Source: Streptomyces sp. ITFR-21 (GTDB taxonomy: Bacteria; Actinomycetota; Actinomycetes; Streptomycetales; Streptomycetaceae). From it: DNA of 64,000 bases. Position 1 is the stretch's first letter, and each line of letters begins with the position of its first letter. The position numbers and the translations under genes are program-made. The notes beneath the pieces are model-generated. The model did no database searches and was not told where the DNA came from. It was given only the letters and a program-made list of their open reading frames with translations. The DNA is taken from assembly GCF_031844685.1 (NCBI RefSeq), contig NZ_CP134605.1, positions 1,769,501-1,833,500 of the forward strand. The letters are read 5' to 3'. Shown in pieces: positions 17,814 through 26,882 of this stretch.

Positions 17814-19763
17814 TCAGTCGTCCGACGGCAGCTTGTAGTCCTTGCCGAGGACGACCACGACGTCCGCGTTGGACGGCACCGTGCCCGGCTGCACCGCGCT
17901 CGCCGGCAGTCCCAGGGTGGCGGCCACGTCCTTGGCCGCGGCGAGCCGGGCCGGGTCGGCGTAGCGCACCTGGGACAGCGGCTGGGTGCTCGCCGCCTTG
18001 CCGCCGGGCACGTACACGTACGTGCCGCCGTTCACGATCGCGGCCTGGGCGATGTCGGCCGCCTTGGCGGTGCCGGTGGCGTCCTGGATCTGCACCCGGG
18101 CCTGCGCCGAACTCCCGCCGGTCTGCTTGACGTTGCCGCCCAGTACGTCCTTGACGACGCTGCCGGCGGCCTGGGCGCCGAGCGTGCCGTCCGGCTGCAC
18201 CGCCATCATCGCGGTGTCGTAGGCGCCGGTCTTGGCCAGCTCCGCCAGCTGGGCGAGCGAGGCGCCCAGCTGCTTGTCGGTCAGCGACGGGTCGAGGATC
18301 TGGCTGAGTCCCTGGACGGTCCTGGTGGCGTCGTCGGCGTCGCTGGGCATCTTCTTCAGCACCGCCTGCATCACCTGGCCGAAGCGGGCGAGCTGGTCGG
18401 TCTGCGACTCCCCCGGCCCCTTGTACGTGGCGTACGCCACGGCGGCCTGGCCGGTCAGCTCCTCCTGGGGGCCCTTGGGCACCAGGGTCGTCCCGCTGTC
18501 CTTGCCGGTGCCCTTGACCGCGGTGTCGGTGTTCACGAAGACGTCGCCGAGCGAGTCGACCAGGAGTTCCAGGTACGGCGAGTCCAGCCGCCAGCTGCCC
18601 TTGATGTCGGTGCCGAGCAGCGCGTTGAGCGCGTCCCGGGTGGGGCCCACGCCGTCGGCGACGGACTTGTCCAGGGTGGTCGTGGTGCCGTCGTCGGCGC
18701 CGACCTGGAGCCCGCCCGGGATCAGTACGGTGGTGCCGCGGCCCTTGGTGGCGTTGTCGACCAGCAGCGCGGTGGAGCTGGGGCCGCCGTTGACCGGCAG
18801 CATGTGGACGACGATCACGTCGCGCTTCTGGGCGCCGCCGGAGGCGACCGGCGCGGTGCCGGCCTGGTTGAGGCCGGGGATTCTGCCCGCGTGCCACAGA
18901 TAGCCGCCGGCCCCGAGCACGGCCAGCACCAGCAGGACCGCCAGGCCGACCTTGCGGTTGTGGCTGCGCCGCCTGGCCTCCTCCCGGCGCTCGGTGCGCG
19001 ACTCGGAGAACTTCAGCCAGTCGATGACCTCTTCGGACTCCTCCGACGCCTCGTCGAGGAAGGAGAACTGCTCGGTGTGATAGCCGGCCGCGGGCTCCGC
19101 CGCCGGTTCGGGCGCGGCCGGCGCCTCGGGCCCCAGCGGCTGCGGGCCGGTGTTGTGGAGCGGCTGCTGCCCGGTGCCATAAGGAGGCTGCTGCCCGGTG
19201 TCGTATATCTGCTGCTGCCCGGTGTCGTAAACCGGCTGCTGACCCGTCTGGTACGGGGCCTGCTGTCCCGTGTCGTATCCCTGCGGCTGCGGGCCGGTGT
19301 CGTACGCCTGCTGCTGCCCGGTGTCGTAGACCGGCTGCTGCCCGGTGCCATAGAGAGGCTGCCGACCCGTCTCGTACGCCTGCTGCCGGCCGGTGTCGTA
19401 AACCGGCTGCTGACCCGTCTGGTACGGGGCCTGCTGTCCCGTGCCGTATCCCTGCGGCTGCTGCGGCTGCTCGTAGTACGGGCGCTGGGGCTGCTGCGGG
19501 ATCCAGCCCGGCGGCTGGCCGCCCTGGTGCTGTCCGCCCTGCTGCGGGGCGCCCTGCTGCTGGCCGCCGTACGTCTGCGAGGGGTCGGTGTAGTACGGAT
19601 CCGCGTACTCCTGCTGCTGGAGATCCTGCTGTGGCGCGAGGGGCCTGCCGTACGCGTCGTAACCGTAGTGCTGCTGCTGGTAGTAAGGGTCCTGCGCGTA
19701 AGGGTCGCTCTCGTTGTCGGGACCGCCCTCGGCATACTGCCAACGGGGGTTTGCGTCGTTCAC
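17814..19763 (-). CDS. LytR-CpsA-Psr-like (LCP) membrane protein with LytR_C domain and Gln/Tyr-repeat N-terminus
   Basis: LCP proteins attach glycopolymers to peptidoglycan outside the membrane. This 649-residue protein has a long Gln/Pro/Tyr-rich cytoplasmic region (1-210) containing short repeats of the type PVYDTGQQ, an acidic linker (EESEEVIDWLKF), a basic stop-transfer (RRRSHNRK), one helix (about 272-292) and an extracellular LCP-like domain, then a LytR C-terminal domain with VQIQDATG and SNADVVVVLGKDY. The LCP core is degenerate: where active enzymes show an IPRD-type arginine, this reads LIPGGLQV, and the RSD motif is not obvious. It may bind rather than transfer. It is followed by rsfS and preceded by nadD on the same strand. 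Confidence 0.82.
   Translation of the reverse strand: MNDANPRWQYAEGGPDNESDPYAQDPYYQQQHYGYDAYGRPLAPQQDLQQQEYADPYYTDPSQTYGGQQQGAPQQGGQHQGGQPPGWIPQQPQRPYYEQPQQPQGYGTGQQAPYQTGQQPVYDTGRQQAYETGRQPLYGTGQQPVYDTGQQQAYDTGPQPQGYDTGQQAPYQTGQQPVYDTGQQQIYDTGQQPPYGTGQQPLHNTGPQPLGPEAPAAPEPAAEPAAGYHTEQFSFLDEASEESEEVIDWLKFSESRTERREEARRRSHNRKVGLAVLLVLAVLGAGGYLWHAGRIPGLNQAGTAPVASGGAQKRDVIVVHMLPVNGGPSSTALLVDNATKGRGTTVLIPGGLQVGADDGTTTTLDKSVADGVGPTRDALNALLGTDIKGSWRLDSPYLELLVDSLGDVFVNTDTAVKGTGKDSGTTLVPKGPQEELTGQAAVAYATYKGPGESQTDQLARFGQVMQAVLKKMPSDADDATRTVQGLSQILDPSLTDKQLGASLAQLAELAKTGAYDTAMMAVQPDGTLGAQAAGSVVKDVLGGNVKQTGGSSAQARVQIQDATGTAKAADIAQAAIVNGGTYVYVPGGKAASTQPLSQVRYADPARLAAAKDVAATLGLPASAVQPGTVPSNADVVVVLGKDYKLPSDD
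19150..19465 (-). repeat. Coding tandem repeats (YDTGQQ-type) in the LCP protein
   Basis: About a dozen imperfect 8-10-residue units with the core Y-x-TG-x-Q, e.g. PVYDTGQQ, AYETGRQ and PLYGTGQQ. Several are close at nucleotide level (CTGCTGCCCGGTGTCGTA recurs on the plus strand), so unit number is likely variable between strains. Confidence 0.8.
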
Positions 19764-19792
19764 GAGGAACCCCTTCGTGTGTTTTTGCGCCG

Positions 19793-20395
19793 CTACCCGG
19801 TCGCGTCCCGGTACAGCGCGCGTTTGTCGATGTAGCGCACCACACCGTCCGGAACCAAGTACCAGACAGGATCCCCCTTGGCCACCCGCTGGCGGCAGTC
19901 CGTGGACGAGATCGCCAGCGCCGGTACCTCCACCAGTGACGCCCCGCCCTCAGGGAAGCCCGGGTCGGACAGGGTATGCCCCGGACGTGTCACGCCGATG
20001 AAATGTGCCAGGGAGAACAGCTCCCCGGCGTCCCGCCAGGAGAAGATCTGCGACAGGGCGTCGGCACCGGTGATGAAGAACAGGTCAGCCGTCGGGTGCT
20101 CCGCGCGCAGGTCCCGCAGGGTGTCGATGGTGTATGTGCGGCCCGCGCGGTCGATGTCGCTGCGGCTGACCGAGAACTGCGGGTTGGAGGCGGTGGCGAT
20201 CACCGTCATCAGATAGCGGTCCTCGGCGGCCGAGACCTTGCGGTCCTCCTTCTGCCAGGGCTGCCCGGTGGGTACGAACACCACCTCGTCGAGGTGGAAG
20301 AGGCTGACCACCTCGCTCGCGGCCACCAGGTGCCCGTGGTGGATGGGGTCGAAGGTACCGCCCATCACGCCGATGCGCTTCTTCGCGGCGGACAT
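19793..20395 (-). CDS. nadD: Nicotinate-nucleotide adenylyltransferase
   Basis: NadD joins nicotinate mononucleotide and ATP to give deamido-NAD, the step before NAD synthetase. The 200-residue protein shows the nucleotidyltransferase motif [36 protein letters not shown] and the late [10 protein letters not shown] signature (ISSTxIR type). Length and motif spacing are normal. The ATG at 20395 follows directly on a small membrane ORF whose stop is at 20397-20399. The order nadD, LCP, rsfS is standard in Streptomyces. Confidence 0.97.
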   Translation of the reverse strand: MSAAKKRIGVMGGTFDPIHHGHLVAASEVVSLFHLDEVVFVPTGQPWQKEDRKVSAAEDRYLMTVIATASNPQFSVSRSDIDRAGRTYTIDTLRDLRAEHPTADLFFITGADALSQIFSWRDAGELFSLAHFIGVTRPGHTLSDPGFPEGGASLVEVPALAISSTDCRQRVAKGDPVWYLVPDGVVRYIDKRALYRDATG

Positions 20396-20396
20396 G

Positions 20397-20546
20397 TCAG
20401 TCCCGGTTGAAGCGGGTCACGATCCAGAGCAGCAACAGCAGCGCGCCGAGCGCGCCGAAACCGGTCAGGTACGGGCTCAGGCTCGGGTGGTTACCGCCGC
20501 CGGACTCGGCGAGCGTGGTCAGGGCGGTGGCTGCGGCAGGCGACAT
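20397..20546 (-). CDS. Small single-pass membrane protein (49 aa)
   Basis: A 49-residue protein starting at the ATG 20546 ([10 protein letters not shown]) with a Gly/Ser-rich front, one transmembrane helix ([14 protein letters not shown], about 30-43) and a short RFNRD tail. It ends one base before the nadD start codon, so it is probably translationally coupled. The product is unknown; such small proteins next to nadD appear, from memory, to be common in Streptomyces. An upstream ATG at 20597 gives a 66-residue version with an unlikely Arg-rich front. Confidence 0.7.
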   Translation of the reverse strand: MSPAAATALTTLAESGGGNHPSLSPYLTGFGALGALLLLLWIVTRFNRD

Positions 20547-20684
20547 GGGAGCGGACCCTTTGCGTACTCGGGGACGGGCGGCGAGACTCTGGGGCACATC
20601 GTACGGGCGGACTCCGGGGAACTTCGCGCAGGCTCCGCGCGTCCAGCACTGTGAACCGGTCGGCGAGCAGGGGGTTGGGCCAGT

Positions 20685-21857
20685 ATGTCCGAAGCGCAGG
20701 GACCGCAGGGACCGAGCGAACCCCGGGAGGGGCCGGACGGGGCGCCGCGGGACGACCGGGTCAGCACCGAGAAGCTGCTGCCGGGCCGCAACCGCCGCCG
20801 TTTCCCCGACATCTCCTCACGGGCCTACGAGCACCCGGCCGACCGGTCCGCGCTGGTCGCTCTCCGCAAGCTGAGCGGCTTCGACACCGTCTTCAAGGCG
20901 CTGAGCGGGCTGCTGCCGGAGCGGAGCCTGCGGCTGCTGTTCCTGTCGGACTCGGTCCGGGTGGGCGACGAGCAGTTCGCGCATCTCAACGCGATGCTGC
21001 GCGACGCCTGCGCCATCCTGGACCTGGACAGGCCCCCGCTGCTCTACGTCAGCCAGAACCCGCAGCCGAACGCGATGTGCATCGGCATGGACGAGCCGAT
21101 CATCGTGCTCACCACCGGCCTGGTGGAGCTGCTGGACGAGGAGGAGATGCGCGCGGTCATCGGCCACGAGGTGGGGCACGCGCTGTCCGGCCACTCGGCG
21201 TACCGCACGATCCTGCTGTTCCTGACCAACCTGGCGCTGCGGGTGGCGTGGATCCCGCTGGGCAATCTGGCGGTGCTGGCGCTGGTCACCGCGCTGCGCG
21301 AGTGGTTCCGCACGTCGGAGCTGTCCGCCGACCGGGCCGGGCTGCTGGTCGGCCAGGACGTGCGGGCCTCGATGCGCGGCCTGATGAAGCTGGCCGGCGG
21401 CAACCACATCCACGAAATGAACGTGGACGCGTTCCTCCGGCAGGCCGACGAGTACGAGGCGGCCGGCGATCTGCGGGACTCGGTGCTCAAGATCCTGAAC
21501 GTGCTGCCGCGCAGCCACCCCTTCACCACCGTCCGCGCCGCGGAGCTGCGCCGGTGGGCCGCCTCCCGGGACTACCAGCGGCTGATGGACGGCCACTACC
21601 CGCGGCGCAGCGAGGACAAGGACGCCTCGGTCGGCGAGACCCTGAAGGAGTCGGCCCAGCACTACGCCGACACGGTGAAGCAGAGCAAGGACCCGCTGAT
21701 AGGTCTGATACGCGACCTGTCCAACGGCGCCGGCGGCCTCGGCGGCAGGCTGCGCGACCGGTTCACCGGGGCGGGCGCCGCGGCCGGCCCGGCGGAGAAA
21801 CCGGCCGAAGGACCGGCTAGCGGACCGTCGTCGGGGGACCCTCGGCCGGAGGGCTGA
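20685..21857 (+). CDS. M48 family zinc metallopeptidase
   Basis: A 390-residue protein with the HExxH zinc motif in VIGHEVGHALSGH and a downstream third-ligand region WFRTSELSADRAG (E-x-x-x-D), as in M48B/HtpX-like peptidases. Two weak hydrophobic segments follow the motif (ILLFLTNLALRVAWIPLGN and VLALVTALR), suggesting membrane association without a clear signal peptide. The C-terminus is a Gly/Ala-rich tail. Start ATG 20685. It is the only plus-strand gene among minus-strand neighbours, divergent from nadD, and its 3' end overlaps the next, convergent gene by 41 bases. Protein quality control is the likely role. Confidence 0.92.
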   Translation: MSEAQGPQGPSEPREGPDGAPRDDRVSTEKLLPGRNRRRFPDISSRAYEHPADRSALVALRKLSGFDTVFKALSGLLPERSLRLLFLSDSVRVGDEQFAHLNAMLRDACAILDLDRPPLLYVSQNPQPNAMCIGMDEPIIVLTTGLVELLDEEEMRAVIGHEVGHALSGHSAYRTILLFLTNLALRVAWIPLGNLAVLALVTALREWFRTSELSADRAGLLVGQDVRASMRGLMKLAGGNHIHEMNVDAFLRQADEYEAAGDLRDSVLKILNVLPRSHPFTTVRAAELRRWAASRDYQRLMDGHYPRRSEDKDASVGETLKESAQHYADTVKQSKDPLIGLIRDLSNGAGGLGGRLRDRFTGAGAAAGPAEKPAEGPASGPSSGDPRPEG

Positions 21858-22887
21858 GCGGGGCGCACACCGCGCCCACCGGCCGGTCGTGGTCGTAGGG
21901 GTCGGAGTCGGCCACCGGGCCGGGCGCGGTGTCCCCGGCCAGTATCGGCCGGAAGCCCTGCACCGGATGGGCGCACGGCAGCGGCCCGGCCGCCACGTCG
22001 GCCTCGACGACCTCGATGTGGTGGTCGCGCAGGTCCCGGTGGTCGAAGCGGAAGCGCAGCTGGCGGCGGACGGTGAACAGCGAGGCGGCGCCCTCGGCCG
22101 AGCCGGGGCCGCGCAGCGCGTACACGAAGGTGTGGTCGGCGCTGATCTCCAGCTGGTCGTCGCTGGTCTCGCCGGCGTCCAGGGTGCCCTGCACCCGGAT
22201 GTCGCCCACCAGGGTCACCCGCGCGGCCGGGTCGAAGCGCACCAGCCAGCCGGTGGCCTCGTGCCGGCCGTCGGCGGCCGGGCTGGTCAGGCTGGAGTCG
22301 AACTGGTCCAGCTGCCCGGGGTCGAGCAGGTCGCGGACCTTGCGGACGTCGCCGCCGGTCACCGTCTGCCGGTCCACCCCGGAGTCGAACAGGTACTCGC
22401 GCGCGGTGTCGTACGCCTGCCGGACCTCGCTCCGGTCGAAGTCGCCGACGCGGTGGGCCGGCGGCGGGTTCAGGCCCTCGACGCCGACCGGGTAGTGCGC
22501 GGCGGCGGCGCCGGTGAAGGGCGCGTCGGCCGGCACCGCGGGGACCGGACCGGCCGGCACCAGCGGGATCACGGTCACCTGCAGCCGCGCGCCGGCGCCG
22601 GGGGCCGCGGCCCGGTACGGGTGGCGCACGCCCATGTAGATCGCGAAGCCGAAGGCCAGCACGATCAGCAGCATCAGCGCCACCGCCTGCCGGGCCAGGC
22701 CGCGCGGCAGCACATGGCGGATCCGGACCGCCCGGGGCGCCCCGGCCAGCCGCTCCTGGGCGGAGAACTCCTGGATACGGGCAGCCCGGACGAACGATTC
22801 GTCGAAGACGACGGACCGGTACTCGTCGTCGCCGCCCCCCGGGGCGCCCTCGGGCGTGCCCTGGGGAGGGTCTGCGGACCCGCTCAT
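21817..22887 (-). CDS. Membrane-anchored protein of unknown function (SCO2583-like position)
   Basis: The 356-residue protein has a cytoplasmic N-terminus with the motif DDEYRSVVFDESFVRAARIQ, one transmembrane helix near residues 65-85 (ALMLLIVLAFGFAIYMGV), and a large extracytoplasmic domain. No enzyme motif is visible; acidic and Arg-rich strands such as WLVRFDPAARVTLVGDIRVQ suggest a beta-rich fold. The N-terminal motif recurs in the next upstream gene, so the two are probably partners or share a binding surface. The start is ATG 22887. The gene overlaps the M48 peptidase gene tail to tail. Confidence 0.78.
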   Translation of the reverse strand: MSGSADPPQGTPEGAPGGGDDEYRSVVFDESFVRAARIQEFSAQERLAGAPRAVRIRHVLPRGLARQAVALMLLIVLAFGFAIYMGVRHPYRAAAPGAGARLQVTVIPLVPAGPVPAVPADAPFTGAAAAHYPVGVEGLNPPPAHRVGDFDRSEVRQAYDTAREYLFDSGVDRQTVTGGDVRKVRDLLDPGQLDQFDSSLTSPAADGRHEATGWLVRFDPAARVTLVGDIRVQGTLDAGETSDDQLEISADHTFVYALRGPGSAEGAASLFTVRRQLRFRFDHRDLRDHHIEVVEADVAAGPLPCAHPVQGFRPILAGDTAPGPVADSDPYDHDRPVGAVCAPLSPPAEGPPTTVR

Positions 22888-22950
22888 ATCACCAGGTTAA
22901 GTCCGTGCACGGGTGAGGAAACCTCCCGGGACCGGTCATGTCGACACGGC

Positions 22951-23376
22951 TCAGGGCAGGGGGGTGGTGAGGACGGGCTGCATCCGCTGGGTACCGACCG
23001 GGCCGCTGGACGGCGGCGGCGCGGTGGGCTGCCGGGTGCCGCCCGCGCCCCGGTAGACGGCGGCGAAGGTGAGGGCGACGACGCCTATGCCCATCACCAC
23101 CGCCAGCGCCCAGGCGACCGGGCGGTGCCAGCGGGTGTTGCCGCCGCGGTACGGATGCCCGGCCGCGTACAGCTCGTCGGAGACCGGAGCCAGGTCGTCG
23201 TCCAGTTCGGGGACGGCGGCCGGCTCCCTTCTGTGCCGACCGGACCCCGGCTGCGGCAGCGCGGGGCCTTCGGCGACGGCGGGCATCCGTTCCCGGGCCG
23301 TGGGCTCGTGGAACAGTGCGGACCGTACGAAAGCTTCGTCGAGGACTAGGGAGGCGAACTCGTCATCGTCCGGCAT
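22951..23376 (-). CDS. Small membrane protein sharing an N-terminal motif with its neighbour
   Basis: A 141-residue protein. It starts with DDEFASLVLDEAFVRSALFH, closely matching the N-terminus of the 356-residue neighbour downstream, followed by a disordered linker, a transmembrane helix near 88-108 (VAWALAVVMGIGVVALTFAAV) and a short Pro/Thr-rich outside tail. It lies 63 bases upstream of that neighbour on the same strand, probably in one operon. The function is unknown; the shared intracellular motif suggests both dock to the same partner. Confidence 0.75.
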   Translation of the reverse strand: MPDDDEFASLVLDEAFVRSALFHEPTARERMPAVAEGPALPQPGSGRHRREPAAVPELDDDLAPVSDELYAAGHPYRGGNTRWHRPVAWALAVVMGIGVVALTFAAVYRGAGGTRQPTAPPPSSGPVGTQRMQPVLTTPLP

Positions 23377-23493
23377 CTGTTCAGGGTAATGCGCGGGCAG
23401 GCCCTTTGGGCAGGGGAATCGGCCCCGGCTGTGGACCGGCTGTGAGCCGTCCGGGTGCGGTGGAGGTACGGGCGGATACGGGTGGGACCGGGG

Positions 23494-24780
23494 TCAGCGG
23501 ATGTGACCGTCGCCGGTGACGATGAACTTGGTGGAGGTCAGCTCGGGCAGTCCCATCGGCCCGCGGGCGTGCAGCTTCTGGGTGGAGATGCCGATCTCGG
23601 CGCCGAAGCCGAACTGGCCGCCGTCGGTGAAGCGGGTGGAGGCGTTCACCATCACGGCGGCGGCGTCGACCAGCTGGGTGAACCGGCGGGCGGCGGACTG
23701 CGAGGTGGTCACGATGGCCTCGGTGTGGCCGGACGACCACAGCCTGATGTGCTCGACGGCGGCGTCCAGGGAGTCCACCACACCGGCCGCGATGTCGTAC
23801 GACAGGTACTCGGTCTCCCAGTCCTCGGCGGTGACGGGTGCGACGGTGGCCTTGCTGCCGGAGGACTCGGCGAGCGCCAGGACCCGGGGGTCGCCGTGCA
23901 CGGTGACGCCGGCGTCGGCGAGCGCGTCCAGCGCTCGGGGCAGGAAGCGGTCGGCGATGGCCCGGTGGACCAGCAGGGTCTCGGCGGAGTTGCAGACGCT
24001 GGGCCGCTGGGCCTTGGAGTTGACCAGGATGTCCACGGCCGTGTCGATGTCGGCGTCGGCGTCCACGTACACGTGGCAGTTCCCGGTGCCGGTCTCGATC
24101 ACCGGGACGGTGGAGCCCTCGACGACGGTACGGATCAGGGCGGCGCCGCCGCGCGGGATCAGTACGTCCACCATGCCGCGGGCCCGCATCAGCTCGGTGA
24201 CCGACTCGCGGCTCTCGCCGGGGACGAGCTGGACGGCGTCGGCGGGCAGCCCGGCGCCGCCCACCGCGTCGCGCAGCACGGTGATCAGCGCGGTGTTCGA
24301 GGCGTAGGCGGAGGACGAGCCGCGCAGCAGCACCGCGTTGCCCGACTTCAGGCACAGCGCGGCGGCGTCGACGGTCACGTTGGGGCGCGCCTCGTAGATG
24401 ATGCCGACCACGCCCAGCGGCACCCGCACCTGCCGCAGGTCGAGGCCGTTGGGGAGGGTCGAGCCGCGCAGCACCTCGCCGACCGGGTCGGGCAGCGAGG
24501 CCACGTGCCGTACGTCGGCGGCGATCGCGGCGATCCGCTCCCGGGTCAGGGTCAGCCGGTCGACGACCGACTCGCGGGTGCCGGCCTCGCGGGCCCTGGC
24601 CACGTCCTCGGCGTTGGCCGCGAGCACCTCCTGGGTGCGCACGACGAGGGCGTCCGCGATGGCCAGCAGGGCGTCGTCCTTCGGCGTCCTGGGCAGCGGC
24701 GCGAGGTCCGCGGCGGCGGCGCGGGCCCGGTAGGCCGCGAGCAGCACGGGCGACTTGGGCAGCGGCGAAGGCAGCGTCAT
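23494..24780 (-). CDS. proA: Gamma-glutamyl phosphate reductase
   Basis: ProA reduces gamma-glutamyl phosphate with NADPH in the second step of proline synthesis. The 428-residue protein has the aldehyde-dehydrogenase fold with [12 protein letters not shown], the cysteine-containing active site [14 protein letters not shown] and the C-terminal [20 protein letters not shown]. Its length is typical. The start ATG 24780 gives [12 protein letters not shown]. proB lies upstream on the same strand, separated by one conserved hypothetical gene. Confidence 0.97.
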   Translation of the reverse strand: MTLPSPLPKSPVLLAAYRARAAAADLAPLPRTPKDDALLAIADALVVRTQEVLAANAEDVARAREAGTRESVVDRLTLTRERIAAIAADVRHVASLPDPVGEVLRGSTLPNGLDLRQVRVPLGVVGIIYEARPNVTVDAAALCLKSGNAVLLRGSSSAYASNTALITVLRDAVGGAGLPADAVQLVPGESRESVTELMRARGMVDVLIPRGGAALIRTVVEGSTVPVIETGTGNCHVYVDADADIDTAVDILVNSKAQRPSVCNSAETLLVHRAIADRFLPRALDALADAGVTVHGDPRVLALAESSGSKATVAPVTAEDWETEYLSYDIAAGVVDSLDAAVEHIRLWSSGHTEAIVTTSQSAARRFTQLVDAAAVMVNASTRFTDGGQFGFGAEIGISTQKLHARGPMGLPELTSTKFIVTGDGHIR

Positions 24781-24949
24781 GGGTGCAGCCTACCGAGTGA
24801 ATCCGGTGCGGCCGGAACGGCTGCCGAACAGGCCGACCGGGGGCGGGGCTCCGGCGCGGGCCGGCCGGAGGGGATACGGGGAAGGCCGTGCGCGGGCAGG
24901 GGCGGGCGCGGCGCGGGCGGACGCGGGAAACGGGCGGGCGGACCGGCGG

Positions 24950-25438
24950 TCAGAAAGGGTGCACGCCGACCGGCACCGCGGGCGGCGGCCCGTAGCCCTC
25001 CGCGAGCCGCTGGTGGTAGGTCGCCCGGTCGATGACCGCCAGGCCCACCGTCTCCCAGGGCGGCAGCCCGGCGGTGGCCCGGTGCTCGCCCCACAGCCGC
25101 AGCGCGATCGCCGCCGCGTCGTGCAGGTCGCGGGCCTCCTCCCAGTAGCGGATCTCCGCGTGGTCGGTGGCGTAGCGGCTCGTCAGCAGGAAGGGGTGGT
25201 CGTGGGCGAGCTGTTCGAGGCCGCGTCTGACCTCGGGGAGCGGCGTCTGCGGTCCGGAGACGTTGAGGGTGATGTGCCACAGCCGGGAGTTCTGCTGCTC
25301 CTCCGGCCTGGTCTGCGCTCCGCTCTCACCGGTCTCACGGATCCGGCCGACATCGCTGTCGGCCGGAGCGCTGTCGACGCTGACCAGCGCACGCTCCGCG
25401 GACCCCCTGGCCGACGGCCCTGGGCGCCCTCGCTTCAC
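24950..25438 (-). CDS. Conserved hypothetical protein between proB and proA
   Basis: A 162-residue protein of unknown function. The first 50 residues are low-complexity. The remainder looks folded, with LWHITLNVSGP, VRRGLEQLAHDHPFLLTSRY, EIRYWEEARDLHDAAAIALRLW and LPPWETVGLAVIDR. It resembles small Streptomyces proteins with an RYATDHAEIRYWEEA block found at this position, by memory only. The GTG start at 25438 is uncertain; an internal start close to residue 50 would also fit. It probably belongs to the proB-proA transcription unit. Confidence 0.65.
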   Translation of the reverse strand: MKRGRPGPSARGSAERALVSVDSAPADSDVGRIRETGESGAQTRPEEQQNSRLWHITLNVSGPQTPLPEVRRGLEQLAHDHPFLLTSRYATDHAEIRYWEEARDLHDAAAIALRLWGEHRATAGLPPWETVGLAVIDRATYHQRLAEGYGPPPAVPVGVHPF

Positions 25439-25590
25439 CGGCGGCCTCCCTGTGGGTGACGTTCCCTGGCGCCGTCCGCGAGCCGGTGCGGACGGTCCCT
25501 GGGCATCAGGTCTGCCTCAAGTTGAGCAGGCTCGGGCGCAGCGCGCGGCCGTTTGGCAGAAGAAGCAGGTCAGGGAGGCGGCAGGACCGG

Positions 25591-26715
25591 TCAGGGGCGC
25601 AGCAGCACCAGATCGTCGCGGTGCACGACCTCCCGCTCGTACGCCGGGCCGAGCTCCCGGGCCAGCTCCCGGGTGGACCGGCCGAGCAGCCGGGGCAGTT
25701 CGCGGGCGTCGAAGTTGACCAGCCCGCGGGCGACCGCCCGGCCCGCCTCGTCCAGCAGGTCCACCGGGTCGCCCGCGACGAACTCGCCCTCGACGGCGGT
25801 CAGTCCGGCCGGCAGCAGCGAGCCGCCCCGCTCGGTGACCGCCCGTACCGCCCCTGGGTCGAGCCGCAGCGCGCCGCGCGGGGTGGAGGCGTGCGCCAGC
25901 CACAGCAGCCGGTCGGCGGAGCGCTTGCCGGTGCGGTGGAAGTACGTGCCGACGGGCCGGCCGGCCAGCGCGTCGGCGGCGCGCACCGCGGAGGTGAGCA
26001 CCACCGGTACGCCGGCGCCGGTCGCGATGGCGGCGGCCTCGACCTTGGTGACCATGCCGCCGGTGCCGACGCCGGCCCTGCCCGCGCTGCCGATGGAGAC
26101 CCCTTCGAGGTCGGCGGGCCCGGTGACCTCGGCGATCCGACTGGTGCCGGGTGTACGGGGGTCGCCGTCGTAGAGGGCGTCCACGTCGGAGAGCAGCACC
26201 AGCAGGTCGGCGTGGACGAGATGGGCGACCAGGGCCGCGAGCCGGTCGTTGTCCCCGAAGCGGATCTCGTCGGTGGCCACCGTGTCGTTCTCGTTGACGA
26301 CCGGCAGCGCGCCCATGGACAGCAGCTGGTCCAGGGTGCGGTAGGCGTTGCGGTAGTGGGCCCGGCGGGCCACGTCGTCGGAGGTGAGCAACACCTGGCC
26401 GACGCGGATGCCGTAGCGGGCGAAGGAGGCGGTGTAGCGGGCGACCAGCAGGCCCTGGCCGACGCTGGCGGCGGCCTGCTGCCGGGCCAGGTCGCGGGGC
26501 CGGCCGGACAGGCCCAGCGGGGCGAGCCCGGCGGCGATGGCGCCGGAGGACACCAGGACGACCTCCCGCTGCTCGCGGGCCCTGGCCAGGACGTCCACCA
26601 GGGCGTCCACCCGGTCCGCGTCCAGTCCCCCGGCCGCGGTCGTCAGCGACGACGAGCCGATCTTGACCACGACCCTGCGGGCCTCCACCACGTCCTGCCG
26701 CACCGCAGTTGTCAC
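25591..26715 (-). CDS. proB: Glutamate 5-kinase
   Basis: ProB phosphorylates glutamate to start proline synthesis and is usually feedback-inhibited by proline. The 374-residue protein has the amino-acid kinase domain (VVVKIGSSSLT, VSSGAIAAGL, LLTSDDV, VVNENDTVATDEIRFGDND and GTGGMVTKVEAA) and a C-terminal PUA domain from about residue 280. I start it at GTG 26715, giving VTTAVRQ; the longer frame to 26802 encodes a proline/arginine-rich tail outside the family. A TAGATT hexamer 7 bases before this GTG suggests a leaderless transcript. Confidence 0.95.
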   Translation of the reverse strand: MTTAVRQDVVEARRVVVKIGSSSLTTAAGGLDADRVDALVDVLARAREQREVVLVSSGAIAAGLAPLGLSGRPRDLARQQAAASVGQGLLVARYTASFARYGIRVGQVLLTSDDVARRAHYRNAYRTLDQLLSMGALPVVNENDTVATDEIRFGDNDRLAALVAHLVHADLLVLLSDVDALYDGDPRTPGTSRIAEVTGPADLEGVSIGSAGRAGVGTGGMVTKVEAAAIATGAGVPVVLTSAVRAADALAGRPVGTYFHRTGKRSADRLLWLAHASTPRGALRLDPGAVRAVTERGGSLLPAGLTAVEGEFVAGDPVDLLDEAGRAVARGLVNFDARELPRLLGRSTRELARELGPAYEREVVHRDDLVLLRP

Positions 26716-26721
26716 ACCGGG

Positions 26722-26727
26722 CAATCT
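26722..26727 (-). promoter_or_regulatory. Candidate -10 element (TAGATT) for leaderless proB
   Basis: The minus strand reads TAGATT, then GCCCGGT and the GTG start codon. With initiation about 7 bases past the hexamer the mRNA would begin at the start codon. No good -35 is visible and no Shine-Dalgarno is present. Confidence 0.4.
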
Positions 26728-26882
26728 ACGCGAGTGCGGGCGGCCGGTGCCGAGCCGTCCACAGTACGGGCGCCGCGACCCGCGGGGGGATGATTCGCCC
26801 ACGTGTGCGGGCGCGAGGTAGCGTCCACCGGCAGCGCATCAGCTGCCGCACCCCCGCGTCCCGACGTCCCACAAGGATTCCC

